This document shows, piece by piece, positions 51,078 through 58,889 of a stretch of 64,000 bases of DNA. A model generated the notes under the pieces. It was given only the letters and a program-made list of their open reading frames with translations. It searched no databases and was not told the DNA's origin. This DNA comes from Chaera sp964544355. Its GTDB lineage: Bacteria > Patescibacteriota > Saccharimonadia > Saccharimonadales > Saccharimonadaceae. A program made the translations under genes and the position numbers. The stretch is from positions 57,014 through 121,013 of the forward strand of contig CAZJAI010000003.1 of assembly GCA_964544355.1 (NCBI GenBank), given 5' to 3'. Each line of letters opens with the position of its first letter. Within the stretch, counting starts at the first letter, position 1.

Positions 51078-51491
51078 ATGTTACTGCCTAAAAAAACCAA
51101 GTTCAGAAAAGTCCGCAAAGGCCGCAACGAAGGCGTGGCCACCGCTTGCAATTTCGTCGCTTTCGGCGACTATGGCCTGAAAAGTCTAAGCAACGAGCGT
51201 ATTACCAGCCGGCAGATCGAGTCGGCTCGCCAGGCGATGACGCGATACGTCAAACGCGGCGGCAAGATATGGATACGCATATTTCCGCACACGCCGGTAA
51301 CTCGCAAACCCCAGGATGTCAAAATGGGCAGCGGTAAGGGTAATCCCGAATTTTTCGTCGCCAAAGTCAAACCGGGCACGGTCATGTTCGAGATGAAGGG
51401 CGTCAGCCAGGATGTGGCCCGCGAAGCTATGCGCCTGGCGGGGCACAAACTACCGGTTAAAAGCCAATTCGTAACCAGGGAGGAGCTATAA
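51078..51491 (+). CDS. rplP: 50S ribosomal protein L16
   Basis: 137 residues. MLLPKKTKFRKVRKGRNEG, ITSRQIESARQAMTRYVKRGGKIWIRIFP and MGSGKGNPEFFVAKVKPG identify L16, which helps place A-site tRNA. The early GRMKG-type motif reads KGRNEG. 15 nt after rpsC. Confidence 0.96.
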   Translation: MLLPKKTKFRKVRKGRNEGVATACNFVAFGDYGLKSLSNERITSRQIESARQAMTRYVKRGGKIWIRIFPHTPVTRKPQDVKMGSGKGNPEFFVAKVKPGTVMFEMKGVSQDVAREAMRLAGHKLPVKSQFVTREEL

Positions 51492-51492
51492 G

Positions 51493-51732
51493 ATGGCTAA
51501 ATCCGAATCCGTCACGAAGGTCTCTTTGCTCAGTCCGGCTCAATTATCCAGCCGTCTGGCTGAAAAGCGAGCCGAGCTGGCCGAGAAAAAGCGCAGCCTG
51601 AAAGCCGGCGAGCTGGCTAATCCTCATAGCCTGAAAGCCGTTCGGCGCGAAATAGCTAGGCTGCTGACTGTCGCTAATCGTCCTCCGGTAGCTGACCAAC
51701 CTAAGCAATCAAAGGAGAGCTCTGATGCCTAA
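51493..51732 (+). CDS. rpmC: 50S ribosomal protein L29
   Basis: 79 residues, two helices (LSPAQLSSRLAEKRAELAEKK and HSLKAVRREIARLLTV) as in L29, with a polar C-terminal tail of about 20 residues beyond the usual end. L29 is near the tunnel exit. Overlaps rpsQ by 8 nt. Confidence 0.9.
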   Translation: MAKSESVTKVSLLSPAQLSSRLAEKRAELAEKKRSLKAGELANPHSLKAVRREIARLLTVANRPPVADQPKQSKESSDA

Positions 51733-52000
51733 GAAATTTACCGCCCGGGTAGTTGCCGACAAAGCCGATAAAACCGTTCAGGTCAACCTGGTGCGGCGGA
51801 TGACTCACCCAGTCTACGGTAAACTCTATACCAGCAGCAGCCGCCTGGCCGTTCATGATCCCCGAAACGCGGCCCATATTGGCGATCTGGTCGAAATAGA
51901 AGAGAGCCGTCCGGTCAGCGCCACTAAACGCTTTGTCCTTAAAAAGATCGTAGAGACCGGGCATGAAGCGATTGAGCTAAAGAGTGAGGAAGAGGTATGA
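51725..52000 (+). CDS. rpsQ: 30S ribosomal protein S17
   Basis: 91 residues. FTARVVADKADKTVQVNLVRRMTHPVYGK is the S17 OB core, followed by GDLVEIEESRPVSATKRFVL. The ribosome site AAAGGAG is inside rpmC. A short acidic tail ends the protein; rplN overlaps by ATGA. Confidence 0.95.
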   Translation: MPKKFTARVVADKADKTVQVNLVRRMTHPVYGKLYTSSSRLAVHDPRNAAHIGDLVEIEESRPVSATKRFVLKKIVETGHEAIELKSEEEV

Positions 52001-52368
52001 TTCAACAGGAATCGCGTTTGAAGGTCGCCGATAACAGCGGCGCCCGCGAGCTGCTCTGCATCCGCGTGCTGGGCGGGACCCGCCGGCGCTACGCCAGAGT
52101 GGGTGACGTTATCGTGGCCAGCGTCAAGCAGACCAACCCCACGACGGGTAGCGTCAAGAAAAAAAGCGTGGTCAAAGCCGTGGTGGTAAGAACCACCGAT
52201 AAGATACGCCGGCGCGACGGTTCGACCATTTGCTTCGACGACAATGCCGCCGTGCTGATCGCCGACGACAAAACTCCCCGGGCCACCCGGGTGTTCGGCC
52301 CGGTGCCGCGGGAACTGCGCGACAAAGGATACGCCAAAATTATCAGTCTGGCTCCGGAGGTTCTTTAG
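51997..52368 (+). CDS. rplN: 50S ribosomal protein L14
   Basis: 123 residues. MIQQESRLKVADNSGARELLCIRVLGG and the C-terminal FGPVPRELRDKGYAKIISLAPEVL are nearly invariant in L14, which lies at the subunit interface. Overlaps rpsQ by 4 nt. Confidence 0.97.
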   Translation: MIQQESRLKVADNSGARELLCIRVLGGTRRRYARVGDVIVASVKQTNPTTGSVKKKSVVKAVVVRTTDKIRRRDGSTICFDDNAAVLIADDKTPRATRVFGPVPRELRDKGYAKIISLAPEVL

Positions 52369-52381
52369 GAATTTATCAGCC

Positions 52382-52723
52382 ATGAAAAAAGCCCCAAATA
52401 AATCACATTCGAAGCTGCGCCTGAAAAAGGGCGACCTTGTAATGCTGCGCGCCGGCGCCGACAAGGGCAAGACCGGCAAAGTGCTCTCGGTACTGGCCGG
52501 GCAAAACGCCGTGCTGGTCGAGGGTATCGGGTTGCGTAAACGGCACATCCGTCCCAGCCAGGCGCAACCGCGCGGCGGCGTTAAAGATGTTCACTTGCCC
52601 GTGCCCGCCGGCAAAGTCAGCCTGCTGTATAAAGACAAGCCTACCAGAATTGGTTACGTCTTGAAAAAAGATAACACGAAGGTCCGTGTGGCCCGCGCTG
52701 CCAACAACAAGGAGATAAAATAA
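52382..52723 (+). CDS. rplX: 50S ribosomal protein L24
   Basis: 113 residues. A KOW motif (LKKGDLVMLRAGADKGKTGKVLSV) and KRHIRPSQAQPRGGVKDVHLPV fit L24, one of the two assembly initiators. A short basic N-terminal extension precedes the KOW motif. Overlaps rplE by 1 nt. Confidence 0.95.
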   Translation: MKKAPNKSHSKLRLKKGDLVMLRAGADKGKTGKVLSVLAGQNAVLVEGIGLRKRHIRPSQAQPRGGVKDVHLPVPAGKVSLLYKDKPTRIGYVLKKDNTKVRVARAANNKEIK

Positions 52724-53307
52724 TGCCAGTTCACTCCGCTGCCGGCCCCTACCAGGCCCGACTGAAGCAACTTTACCAACATGAGATTAAAGGCCAGCTG
52801 CAAAAAGAACTGGCTCTGACCAACGTTCATCAGGTACCCCGCCTGGAGAAAATAGTAGTCGCGGTGGGAACCGGCCGGCATAAAGACGACAAAGCTTATT
52901 ACGCCGCCGTGGTCAATACTTTGCGCAAAATCACCGGCCAGCAGCCGGTGGACAGGGTATCGCGCAAGTCTATCGCGGCCTTTAAAATCAGAGCCGGTCA
53001 GAACCGCATAGGCGTCAGCGTTACCCTGCGCGGCGACATGATGTACGAATTTTTTGACCGGCTGGTCAACGTCGTCTTGCCCCGGATGCGTGATTTTCAT
53101 GGCGTCAGCCTTCAGTCGTTCGACAAATCCGGCAACTACAGCCTGGGTATTGCCGATCAGTCGGTTTTTCCCGAACTGACTTTTGAAGACACCCAGATCG
53201 TTCACGGCTTGCAGGTTACCATAGTATTAAAGTCGGCCAGTCCCGGACACAGCCGGGCTCTGCTTGCCCGGTTAGGCTTGCCGCTGGAGAAAGAGGAGAA
53301 GCGCTAA
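52723..53307 (+). CDS. rplE: 50S ribosomal protein L5
   Basis: 194 residues. VPRLEKIVVAVGTG, RKSIAAFKIRAGQNRIGVSVTLRG and YSLGIADQSVFPE identify L5, which binds 5S rRNA in the central protuberance. Length is normal; overlaps rpsN by 1 nt. Confidence 0.97.
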   Translation: MPVHSAAGPYQARLKQLYQHEIKGQLQKELALTNVHQVPRLEKIVVAVGTGRHKDDKAYYAAVVNTLRKITGQQPVDRVSRKSIAAFKIRAGQNRIGVSVTLRGDMMYEFFDRLVNVVLPRMRDFHGVSLQSFDKSGNYSLGIADQSVFPELTFEDTQIVHGLQVTIVLKSASPGHSRALLARLGLPLEKEEKR

Positions 53308-53576
53308 TGGCTAAGAAGTCAGCAGTGGCGCGGGATCAAAAGCGCCTGAAAATGTTCGAGCGATATGCTGCCAAACGGGCGGAGTTAAAGCGTGTAGGCG
53401 ATCTGGAGGGTTTGGCGAAATTGCCGCGCAACTCCAGTCCGACCCGTCGTAAAAACCGTTGTTTTGAGACCGGCCGGCCCCGTGGCTACATCCGCCGGTT
53501 CGGCTTAAGCCGCATATCGTTTCGCGAACACGCCAGCCGCGGCGAAATCCCAGGTGTAACTAAATCGAGCTGGTAA
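53307..53576 (+). CDS. rpsN: 30S ribosomal protein S14 (long, zinc-independent type)
   Basis: 89 residues, the long form without the CxxC...CxxC zinc ribbon. LPRNSSPTRRKNRCFETGRPRGYIRRFGLSR is the signature, with one Cys only. It binds in the 30S head. The zinc-independent form is consistent with zinc-site loss in rpoC and rpmJ. Confidence 0.97.
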   Translation: MAKKSAVARDQKRLKMFERYAAKRAELKRVGDLEGLAKLPRNSSPTRRKNRCFETGRPRGYIRRFGLSRISFREHASRGEIPGVTKSSW

Positions 53577-53589
53577 AGGAGAGGCAGAT

Positions 53590-53991
53590 ATGTCATTACA
53601 ATCATCAGATCCGGTTGCCGATATGCTTACCCGCATCCGCAACGCCCTGAACGCCTCCAAAAACGAGATAGTGGTGCCTCACAGCAACCTGAAAGCCCGT
53701 CTGGCGGACCAGATGGTTAAAGCTGGCTATTTGTACAAGGTTGAAGTGGTCGAGGCAAAGCCCCGTCCTTTTCTGAAGATCACCATTCACCGCGACGGCG
53801 ACGCGCCCAGCATTAGTGAAATTAAGCGGCTGTCCAAGCCGGGACGCCGGCTGTACGCTGGCGCAGATGATATTCCGCGGATCAAGAGCGGCCGTGGTGT
53901 GGTTATCGTCAGCACCAGCAGAGGCGTCATGACCGGGCAGCAAGCCAGAAAACAACGCTTGGGCGGCGAGTTAATCTGCCAGATATACTAA
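53590..53991 (+). CDS. rpsH: 30S ribosomal protein S8
   Basis: 133 residues. DPVADMLTRIRNALNASKNEIVVPHS at the start and RGVVIVSTSRGVMTGQQARKQRLGGELICQIY at the end are typical. S8 organises the 30S platform and, in E. coli, represses the spc operon. AAAGGAGAGG precedes the ATG. Confidence 0.97.
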   Translation: MSLQSSDPVADMLTRIRNALNASKNEIVVPHSNLKARLADQMVKAGYLYKVEVVEAKPRPFLKITIHRDGDAPSISEIKRLSKPGRRLYAGADDIPRIKSGRGVVIVSTSRGVMTGQQARKQRLGGELICQIY

Positions 53992-54003
53992 AGGAGTAAG
54001 TAA

Positions 54004-54537
54004 ATGAGTCGGATCGGAAAACAGCCAATCGTGTTACCCAGCGGCGTGACAATCACGGTCGACGGCCGTCAGCTGACGGCCAAGGGTCCGAAAGGCCAGC
54101 TCGTTCTTCAGTTACCCGATCGGGTCAAGGTTTCCCGGCAAGACAGCCGCCTGCTAGTGGAACGGCTGGGCGACGAGGATCTGGACAGGGCGCAGCACGG
54201 CTTGGCCAGATCGCTGATCAACAACATGGTCAGCGGCGTCAATAACGGCTTTAGCCGGCAGCTGGAAGTTAACGGCGTCGGCTTCAGGGTCAGTGGCGGC
54301 GGCCAACAGATTGATCTGCAAATCGGTCTGTCGCACCCAGTAAGCTATAAAGCTCCGGACGGCGTGTTATTGTCGGTTGAAAAAAATGTCATCACTGTCA
54401 GCGGTATAGACAAGCAACTGGTCGGTCAGGCGGCCGCCGAAATTCGCGCGCTGAAAAAACCGGAGCCGTATAAGGGCAAGGGCATCAAGTACGTTGACGA
54501 ACAGATTTTGCGTAAAGCCGGAAAGACGGGTAAATAA
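54004..54537 (+). CDS. rplF: 50S ribosomal protein L6
   Basis: 177 residues. MSRIGKQPIVLPSGVTI, LEVNGVGFRV and the C-terminal EPYKGKGIKYVDEQILRKAGK are diagnostic of L6, near the factor-binding site. Two tandem L6 folds, normal length. Confidence 0.97.
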   Translation: MSRIGKQPIVLPSGVTITVDGRQLTAKGPKGQLVLQLPDRVKVSRQDSRLLVERLGDEDLDRAQHGLARSLINNMVSGVNNGFSRQLEVNGVGFRVSGGGQQIDLQIGLSHPVSYKAPDGVLLSVEKNVITVSGIDKQLVGQAAAEIRALKKPEPYKGKGIKYVDEQILRKAGKTGK

Positions 54538-54539
54538 TC

Positions 54540-54896
54540 ATGAAAAAACTGGTGCACAAGCTACTTAATAAAATTCTCAGAAAAGCTAGGGTGCGGGCCC
54601 GCGTTTACGGCACGGCCGAGAGGCCGCGGCTAAGCGTGCACATCAGTAACAGGCACGTTACCGCCCAGCTGATCAACGACGATAAGCAGCACACCATCGC
54701 CGGGGTAACCACCGTCGGCGCCAAAAACCTGCCAGGTCCTTTAAGCGCCAAGGCGGCCTGGGTTGGTGAGCGGGTTGCTCAAAAAGCCGTTAAGTTAAAA
54801 ATTAAGACGGTGGTGTTCGACCGTAACGGCCGGCGCTATGCCGGGCGCCTGAAAGCTTTGGCCGAAGCCGCCAGAAAGCAGGGATTGGAGTTTTAG
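54540..54896 (+). CDS. rplR: 50S ribosomal protein L18
   Basis: 118 residues. RARVYGTAERPRLSVHISNRHVTAQLI and VVFDRNGRRYAGRLKALAEAARKQGLEF identify L18, which binds 5S rRNA with L5. 2 nt after rplF. Confidence 0.96.
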   Translation: MKKLVHKLLNKILRKARVRARVYGTAERPRLSVHISNRHVTAQLINDDKQHTIAGVTTVGAKNLPGPLSAKAAWVGERVAQKAVKLKIKTVVFDRNGRRYAGRLKALAEAARKQGLEF

Positions 54897-54898
54897 TT

Positions 54899-55477
54899 AT
54901 GGCAACGTATTCATCTTCGTCCTCCGGCGGGCAGCGCCCCAAAGAGGACAAACAGTTCGAAGAATTCGTCATTAGCATCGACCGGGTGGCTCGAGTGGTG
55001 AAGGGCGGCCGGCGGTTTCGCTTCAAAGCCTTGGTGGCCGTCGGCGACGGCAAGCAAAAAATAGGCGTAGGTGTGGCTAAGGGCGCCGACGTGCAAACTG
55101 CCGTCGGCAAAGCGACCGACGTGGCCAAGAAGCATCTTATCAGCGTGCCGCTGGTCAAACAAACCATTCCCCACGACATCGAGGTAAAATTCAGCGGCGC
55201 CAGGGTGCTGCTCAAACCAGCCGCTCCGGGTACCGGTATTATCGCCGGCGGCGTGGTGCGGTCAATTATAGGCCTGACCGGCATCCGCGATCTTTTAAGC
55301 AAGTCTCTTGGTTCGAACAATAAGGTCAATATCGCCTATGCCACCATCAGTGCTTTGGGCCAACTGGTCGAACCAGCCCAGTGGCATCGGGCCGACGAAA
55401 GTCAACCAAGCAGCGTACCGGCGACCCGTGGGACGGCCAAGGTTAAAACCGCGGTCAAAAAGGCGGTCAAAAAATGA
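54899..55477 (+). CDS. rpsE: 30S ribosomal protein S5
   Basis: 192 residues. EEFVISIDRVARVVKGGRRFRFKALVAVGD and GTGIIAGGVVRSIIGLTGIRDLLSKSLGS are typical of S5, a fidelity protein. A basic tail (about 160-192) is longer than usual. rplO overlaps it by 4 nt, so rpmD (L30), which normally lies between them, is absent. Confidence 0.97.
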   Translation: MATYSSSSSGGQRPKEDKQFEEFVISIDRVARVVKGGRRFRFKALVAVGDGKQKIGVGVAKGADVQTAVGKATDVAKKHLISVPLVKQTIPHDIEVKFSGARVLLKPAAPGTGIIAGGVVRSIIGLTGIRDLLSKSLGSNNKVNIAYATISALGQLVEPAQWHRADESQPSSVPATRGTAKVKTAVKKAVKK

Positions 55478-55986
55478 AGTACCATCAATTGAATAGCAGT
55501 AGCAGTCGCCGGCCGAAAAGAGTGGGCCGCGGCATAGCCGCTGGTCAAGGCAAAACCGCCGGGCGTGGCACTAAGGGCCAGAATTCCCGTACCGGCAGCC
55601 GCCTGCGGGCTACCTTTATGGGAGGACAGGGTCCGCTAGTACAGCGCATACCCAAACTGAAGGGGTTTAAAAGCCTGAAAGCCCCGGCCCAAGTGGTCTA
55701 TCTGGATCAACTAGGCGGCATTAAGGGAGCCACCGCCATCGACAACTTCAAGCTGTTTGAGGCGGGGCTGATAGGCACCCCCTATCACGCCGTTAAACTG
55801 ATCACCAGAGGCGAATACACCGGTAAGGCATTGGTGAAGTTGCAAGCCGCTTCGGCGTCGGCTAAAGCGGCTCTCGTTAAAGCCGGGGGCAGTTTCGAGG
55901 CGGTCGCGGTACCTGTCGCGCCACCCACTAATCCGTCCAGAGCCGTCAAAAAAACGCAAAAAAAGTCTAAAAACCCCAAAAGCTAG
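55474..55986 (+). CDS. rplO: 50S ribosomal protein L15
   Basis: 170 residues. The N-terminal RRPKRVGRGIAAGQGKTAGRGTKGQNSR and GGQGPLVQRIPKLKGF are typical of L15. The C terminus ends in a Lys/Ser-rich tail. Last gene of the rplC transcript: a terminator hairpin begins within its last codons. Confidence 0.95.
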   Translation: MKYHQLNSSSSRRPKRVGRGIAAGQGKTAGRGTKGQNSRTGSRLRATFMGGQGPLVQRIPKLKGFKSLKAPAQVVYLDQLGGIKGATAIDNFKLFEAGLIGTPYHAVKLITRGEYTGKALVKLQAASASAKAALVKAGGSFEAVAVPVAPPTNPSRAVKKTQKKSKNPKS

Positions 55987-56008
55987 ACGGCCGTTGCCAG
56001 CTTTTTTT
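55978..56008 (+). terminator. Terminator at the end of rplO
   Basis: AAAAGCT (55978-55984) pairs with AGCTTTT (55999-56005), with GGC (55989-55991) and GCC (55996-55998) pairing inside, followed by more T (to 56008). It spans the rplO stop codon and separates spc from secY, which in most bacteria are co-transcribed. Confidence 0.75.
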
Positions 56009-56033
56009 GTAAGTAATCGAACCGCGCTTGGTA

Positions 56034-56100
56034 TATAATTAGCTCTTAGTATAGGCCGTTGCCCTTCGTAGTAGAGGGCGACAGCCGGCGCCGGATGGCC
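56034..56100 (+). promoter_or_regulatory. secY promoter and leader hairpin
   Basis: TATAAT at 56034-56039 is a clear -10; the -35 is weak. The leader then forms GTTGCCCT (56058-56065) with AGGGCGAC (56075-56082), one G-T pair, flanked by GGCC (56054-56057) and GGCC (56097-56100), with a CCGGCGCCGG palindrome in between. The fold ends about 24 nt before the start codon. Confidence 0.5.
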
Positions 56101-56123
56101 CTGAAACTATTCGAACAACTTTT

Positions 56124-57536
56124 ATGAACTGGAAAACCATTTTTAAATCATTGCGTAGCCGGGATATGCAGAAACGGCTTCTGATAGTTCTGGCTCTGGT
56201 GGTCATTTACCGTTTTTTGGCCCATATCCCGGTGCCGCTGGCCGAACCGGCTCAGCTTAAAACGGTCCTGGGTGGCCTGCTGCAATCCAACAGCCTGGGC
56301 GGTTTCTTCAACCTGCTGTCCGGCGGTGCTCTGGCCAGCCTGTCCATCGTCCTGGTCGGGCTGACGCCTTACATTACGGCGTCGGTTATTATGCAGCTGC
56401 TGACCAAAGCCATACCCAAACTGGAAGAACTGCACAAGGACGGGGAAACGCAGCGGCGCAAAATCAACCAGTGGACCAGGCTGATTACCCTGCCGCTGGC
56501 TATCTTGCAATCGGTAGCCTTTATCTTTATTTTAAGGCAGACCGTGCTGGCCGGTAACGCCGCGGTACTGAGCTCGACCACTCCTTTTGACTGGTTTTTA
56601 GCTATCGCCGCCATGACCACTGGGGCGATGCTGCTGATGTGGCTGGGCGAGCTGATTACCGAGCAGGGAGTGGGTAACGGCATTTCGCTGCTGATCTTCG
56701 CCGGTATTATCAGTCAACTGCCCTCGATTCTGGGCACGGTCGGCGCCTCGTTGACCAACCTGCCCAGCGAGGCGGCCAAGCTGCACGTCTTCAACTGGTT
56801 CACTATACCGGTGAATGCCGTGGCTTTTTATGTTTTTCTGGCAATAGGCTCGGTGTCGCTGATAGCTCTTTACGCCATTGTGAAGATCAACGAGGCGCAA
56901 CGGGTGGTGCAGGTTAACTACGCCAAACGGGTGAGAGGGAACCGCGAGTACGGAGGCGTAGCCAGCATTCTGCCGATCAAGCTGATCACCGCCGGCGTGA
57001 TACCGGTGATTTTCGCCGTGGCTTTTCTGGCCTTGCCGGCCTTCGCTGGTCAGCTGCTGCTGGCTGGCAAAAATCCAAACTGGACCGGGCTGGCTGAAAA
57101 CCTGGTGCGTTGGTTCCAGACTCCCAACCCTGGCACCTTGAACGCCGGTGATCCGGGCGCCATAGTGTACCCGGTGGCCTATTTTTTTCTGGTAGTGCTG
57201 TTTACCTACTTTTACACCTCCATAGTGTTTAATTCCGCGGAGATAGCCGAGAACCTGTCCAAGCAAAACGCCTTCATAGCCAACGTCCGTCCGGGCGAGC
57301 AGACCGAGAAGTATCTTTCCACTACCGTCAACCGGCTGACTTTATTCGGCTCGTTGGCGCTGGGGCTGATTGCCGTGTTACCGTTCGTTTCGGAATTCGT
57401 GTTCGCCAAACTGGGGATTAACGCCCAAAATCTGGCTATCGGCGGCACCGGGTTGCTGATTGTGGTTTCGGTGGCCCTGGAATCTCTCCGGCACATCAAT
57501 TCCCGCGCTCTGATGGTTACCTATGACGAGTATTAG
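56124..57536 (+). CDS. secY: Protein translocase channel subunit SecY
   Basis: 470 residues with ten transmembrane segments. The plug region SLGGFFNLLSGGALASLSIVLVGLTPYITASVIMQLL, ELITEQGVGNGISLLIFAGI, and RVVQVNYAKRVRGN in the cytoplasmic loop that meets SecA and the ribosome are typical. It is the core of the Sec channel. A large outer loop near 300-335 is longer than in E. coli. It has its own promoter; adk and map, its usual downstream neighbours, are missing. Confidence 0.97.
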   Translation: MNWKTIFKSLRSRDMQKRLLIVLALVVIYRFLAHIPVPLAEPAQLKTVLGGLLQSNSLGGFFNLLSGGALASLSIVLVGLTPYITASVIMQLLTKAIPKLEELHKDGETQRRKINQWTRLITLPLAILQSVAFIFILRQTVLAGNAAVLSSTTPFDWFLAIAAMTTGAMLLMWLGELITEQGVGNGISLLIFAGIISQLPSILGTVGASLTNLPSEAAKLHVFNWFTIPVNAVAFYVFLAIGSVSLIALYAIVKINEAQRVVQVNYAKRVRGNREYGGVASILPIKLITAGVIPVIFAVAFLALPAFAGQLLLAGKNPNWTGLAENLVRWFQTPNPGTLNAGDPGAIVYPVAYFFLVVLFTYFYTSIVFNSAEIAENLSKQNAFIANVRPGEQTEKYLSTTVNRLTLFGSLALGLIAVLPFVSEFVFAKLGINAQNLAIGGTGLLIVVSVALESLRHINSRALMVTYDEY

Positions 57537-57610
57537 AGGTGGCTTTTAATCTTGGCTGGGCGTGAACTTGACGGGGCGTTCGTTTTGTCTACAATAAGTT
57601 GCTAAGGCTA

Positions 57611-57628
57611 ACCGCTTCAAAAAGCGGT
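57611..57628 (+). terminator. Hairpin after secY
   Basis: ACCGCTT (57611-57617), loop CAAA, AAGCGGT (57622-57628), followed by AAATTTTAAAA. A 7-bp stem without a pure T-run; a plausible weak terminator before the infA promoter. Confidence 0.45.
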
Positions 57629-57643
57629 AAATTTTAAAATGTC

Positions 57644-57672
57644 TTTACAACAGAGCACCTAATCTGTATAAT
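57644..57672 (+). promoter_or_regulatory. infA promoter, close to the start codon
   Basis: TTTACA (57644-57649), 17-nt spacer, TATAAT (57667-57672): the same boxes and spacing as the tuf promoter. The infA ATG is 15 nt after the -10, so the leader is about 8 nt and has no Shine-Dalgarno. Confidence 0.85.
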
Positions 57673-57687
57673 CGGTGCTTGTAGCTT

Positions 57688-57912
57688 ATGGCCGGTAACA
57701 AGGAAGTCATCAAACTGACGGGCACGGTGGTCGAAGCCCTGCCCAGTGCTCAGTTCAAGGTGGAATTGGAAAACGGCCATACCATCACCGCGCACGTTTC
57801 AGGCAAGATGCGCAAGCATTACATCCGCCTAGTGCGCGGAGATAAAGTGGAAGTAGAGCTAACCCCCTACGATCTTACCAAGGGCAGAATCAGCTTCCGC
57901 TTGAAAGATTAG
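57688..57912 (+). CDS. infA: Translation initiation factor IF-1
   Basis: 74 residues, a single S1/OB domain. GTVVEALPSAQFKVELENGHTI and SGKMRKHYIRLVRGDKVEVELTPYDLTKGRI are nearly invariant. It blocks the A site during initiation. Head of the alpha-type operon with a near-leaderless message, so it probably initiates without a Shine-Dalgarno. Confidence 0.97.
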   Translation: MAGNKEVIKLTGTVVEALPSAQFKVELENGHTITAHVSGKMRKHYIRLVRGDKVEVELTPYDLTKGRISFRLKD

Positions 57913-57948
57913 GAACAGTTTTAATGACTAAAAGGGACTAGAACAGTC

Positions 57949-58065
57949 ATGAAAGTTCGCGCCAGTGTCAAAAAAATCAGCGCCGACGACCAGCTGGTTC
58001 GCCGCAAGGGCCGGCTGTACGTTATCAACAAGCGGCGCCCTAAAAACAAGCAGAGGCAGGGATAG
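57949..58065 (+). CDS. rpmJ: 50S ribosomal protein L36 (zinc-free form)
   Basis: 38 residues, MKVRASVKKISADDQLVRRKGRLYV... ending NKQRQG. The usual C-C-C-H zinc knuckle of L36 is gone: the positions hold Ser/Ala, Asp and Asn, and no Cys remains. It stabilises 23S domains in the large subunit. The normal infA-rpmJ-rpsM order is kept. Confidence 0.95.
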   Translation: MKVRASVKKISADDQLVRRKGRLYVINKRRPKNKQRQG

Positions 58066-58070
58066 GCGCG

Positions 58071-58457
58071 GTGGCCAGAATAGCTAACGTCACCATCCCC
58101 GACCAAAAACAGGCAGGTGTTAGTCTGACCTACATTTACGGTATCGGACCGGTGCTTGCCCGAAGAATCCTGCAGACCGCCAAGGTGGACCCGACGGCCC
58201 GGATTAAAGATCTGACCGAGAGCGAACTCAGCCGTATCCGAGATGAAATCACCGCCCATTACACCGTAGAAGGAGATCTGCAGCGGATTGTCACTGGCAA
58301 CATCAAGCGCCTGAAGGACATCGGCAGCTATCGCGGTCTGCGTCACAAAAGCAATCTGCCCAGTCGCGGTCAGCGCACTCGCACCAACGCCCGGACCCGC
58401 CGCGGCAAGAAAGTTACCATCGGCGGCACCAAGAGGAAAGTTCCTTCAAAGACTTAG
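58071..58457 (+). CDS. rpsM: 30S ribosomal protein S13
   Basis: 128 residues from GTG 58071. ARIANVTIPDQKQAGVSLTYIYGIG and the C-terminal LPSRGQRTRTNARTRRGKK are typical of S13, which contacts P-site tRNA and the 50S. The spacing to rpmJ is 5 nt. Confidence 0.97.
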   Translation: MARIANVTIPDQKQAGVSLTYIYGIGPVLARRILQTAKVDPTARIKDLTESELSRIRDEITAHYTVEGDLQRIVTGNIKRLKDIGSYRGLRHKSNLPSRGQRTRTNARTRRGKKVTIGGTKRKVPSKT

Positions 58458-58482
58458 AAAAGATTAAGCGTTAATTACATAA

Positions 58483-58878
58483 ATGGCAGATAGCAAACCC
58501 ACCTCAACCAAGAAAAAACAGAGCCGCAATGTCGCCTCGGGCGCCATGCACGTGCTAGCTAGTTTTAATAACACCATCGTCAGCTTTAGCGACAAAAAAG
58601 GTAACATTCTGACCACCTCCAGCGCTGGCGCTTGCGGCTTTCGGGGCAGCAAAAAGGGCACGGCCTACGCCGCTCAGGTGGCCAGTGAAAAAGCCGCCGC
58701 CGCCGCCAAGAGTACCTACGGCGTCAGGAACGTTGACGTCTATATTCGGGGAGTCGGCCTGGGACGGGAAGCTGCGGTGCGGGCGCTGCAGGGCCAGGAA
58801 ATTACCGTGGACAGCATTAAAGACGTTACCGGCATACCTCACGGCGGCTGTCGTCCGCCTAAACAGAGGAGGGCTTAA
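58483..58878 (+). CDS. rpsK: 30S ribosomal protein S11 without the isoaspartate site
   Basis: 131 residues. NNTIVSFSDKKGNILTTSSAG and ITVDSIKDVTGIPHGGCRPPKQRRA identify S11 of the platform. The near-universal PHNGCRPPK is PHGGCRPPK here: Gly121 replaces the Asn that becomes isoaspartate in E. coli (Asn119). The AFRG block reads GFRGSKKGTAYAAQ. 25 nt after rpsM. Confidence 0.97.
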   Translation: MADSKPTSTKKKQSRNVASGAMHVLASFNNTIVSFSDKKGNILTTSSAGACGFRGSKKGTAYAAQVASEKAAAAAKSTYGVRNVDVYIRGVGLGREAAVRALQGQEITVDSIKDVTGIPHGGCRPPKQRRA

Positions 58879-58889
58879 GGCTAAAGCTT

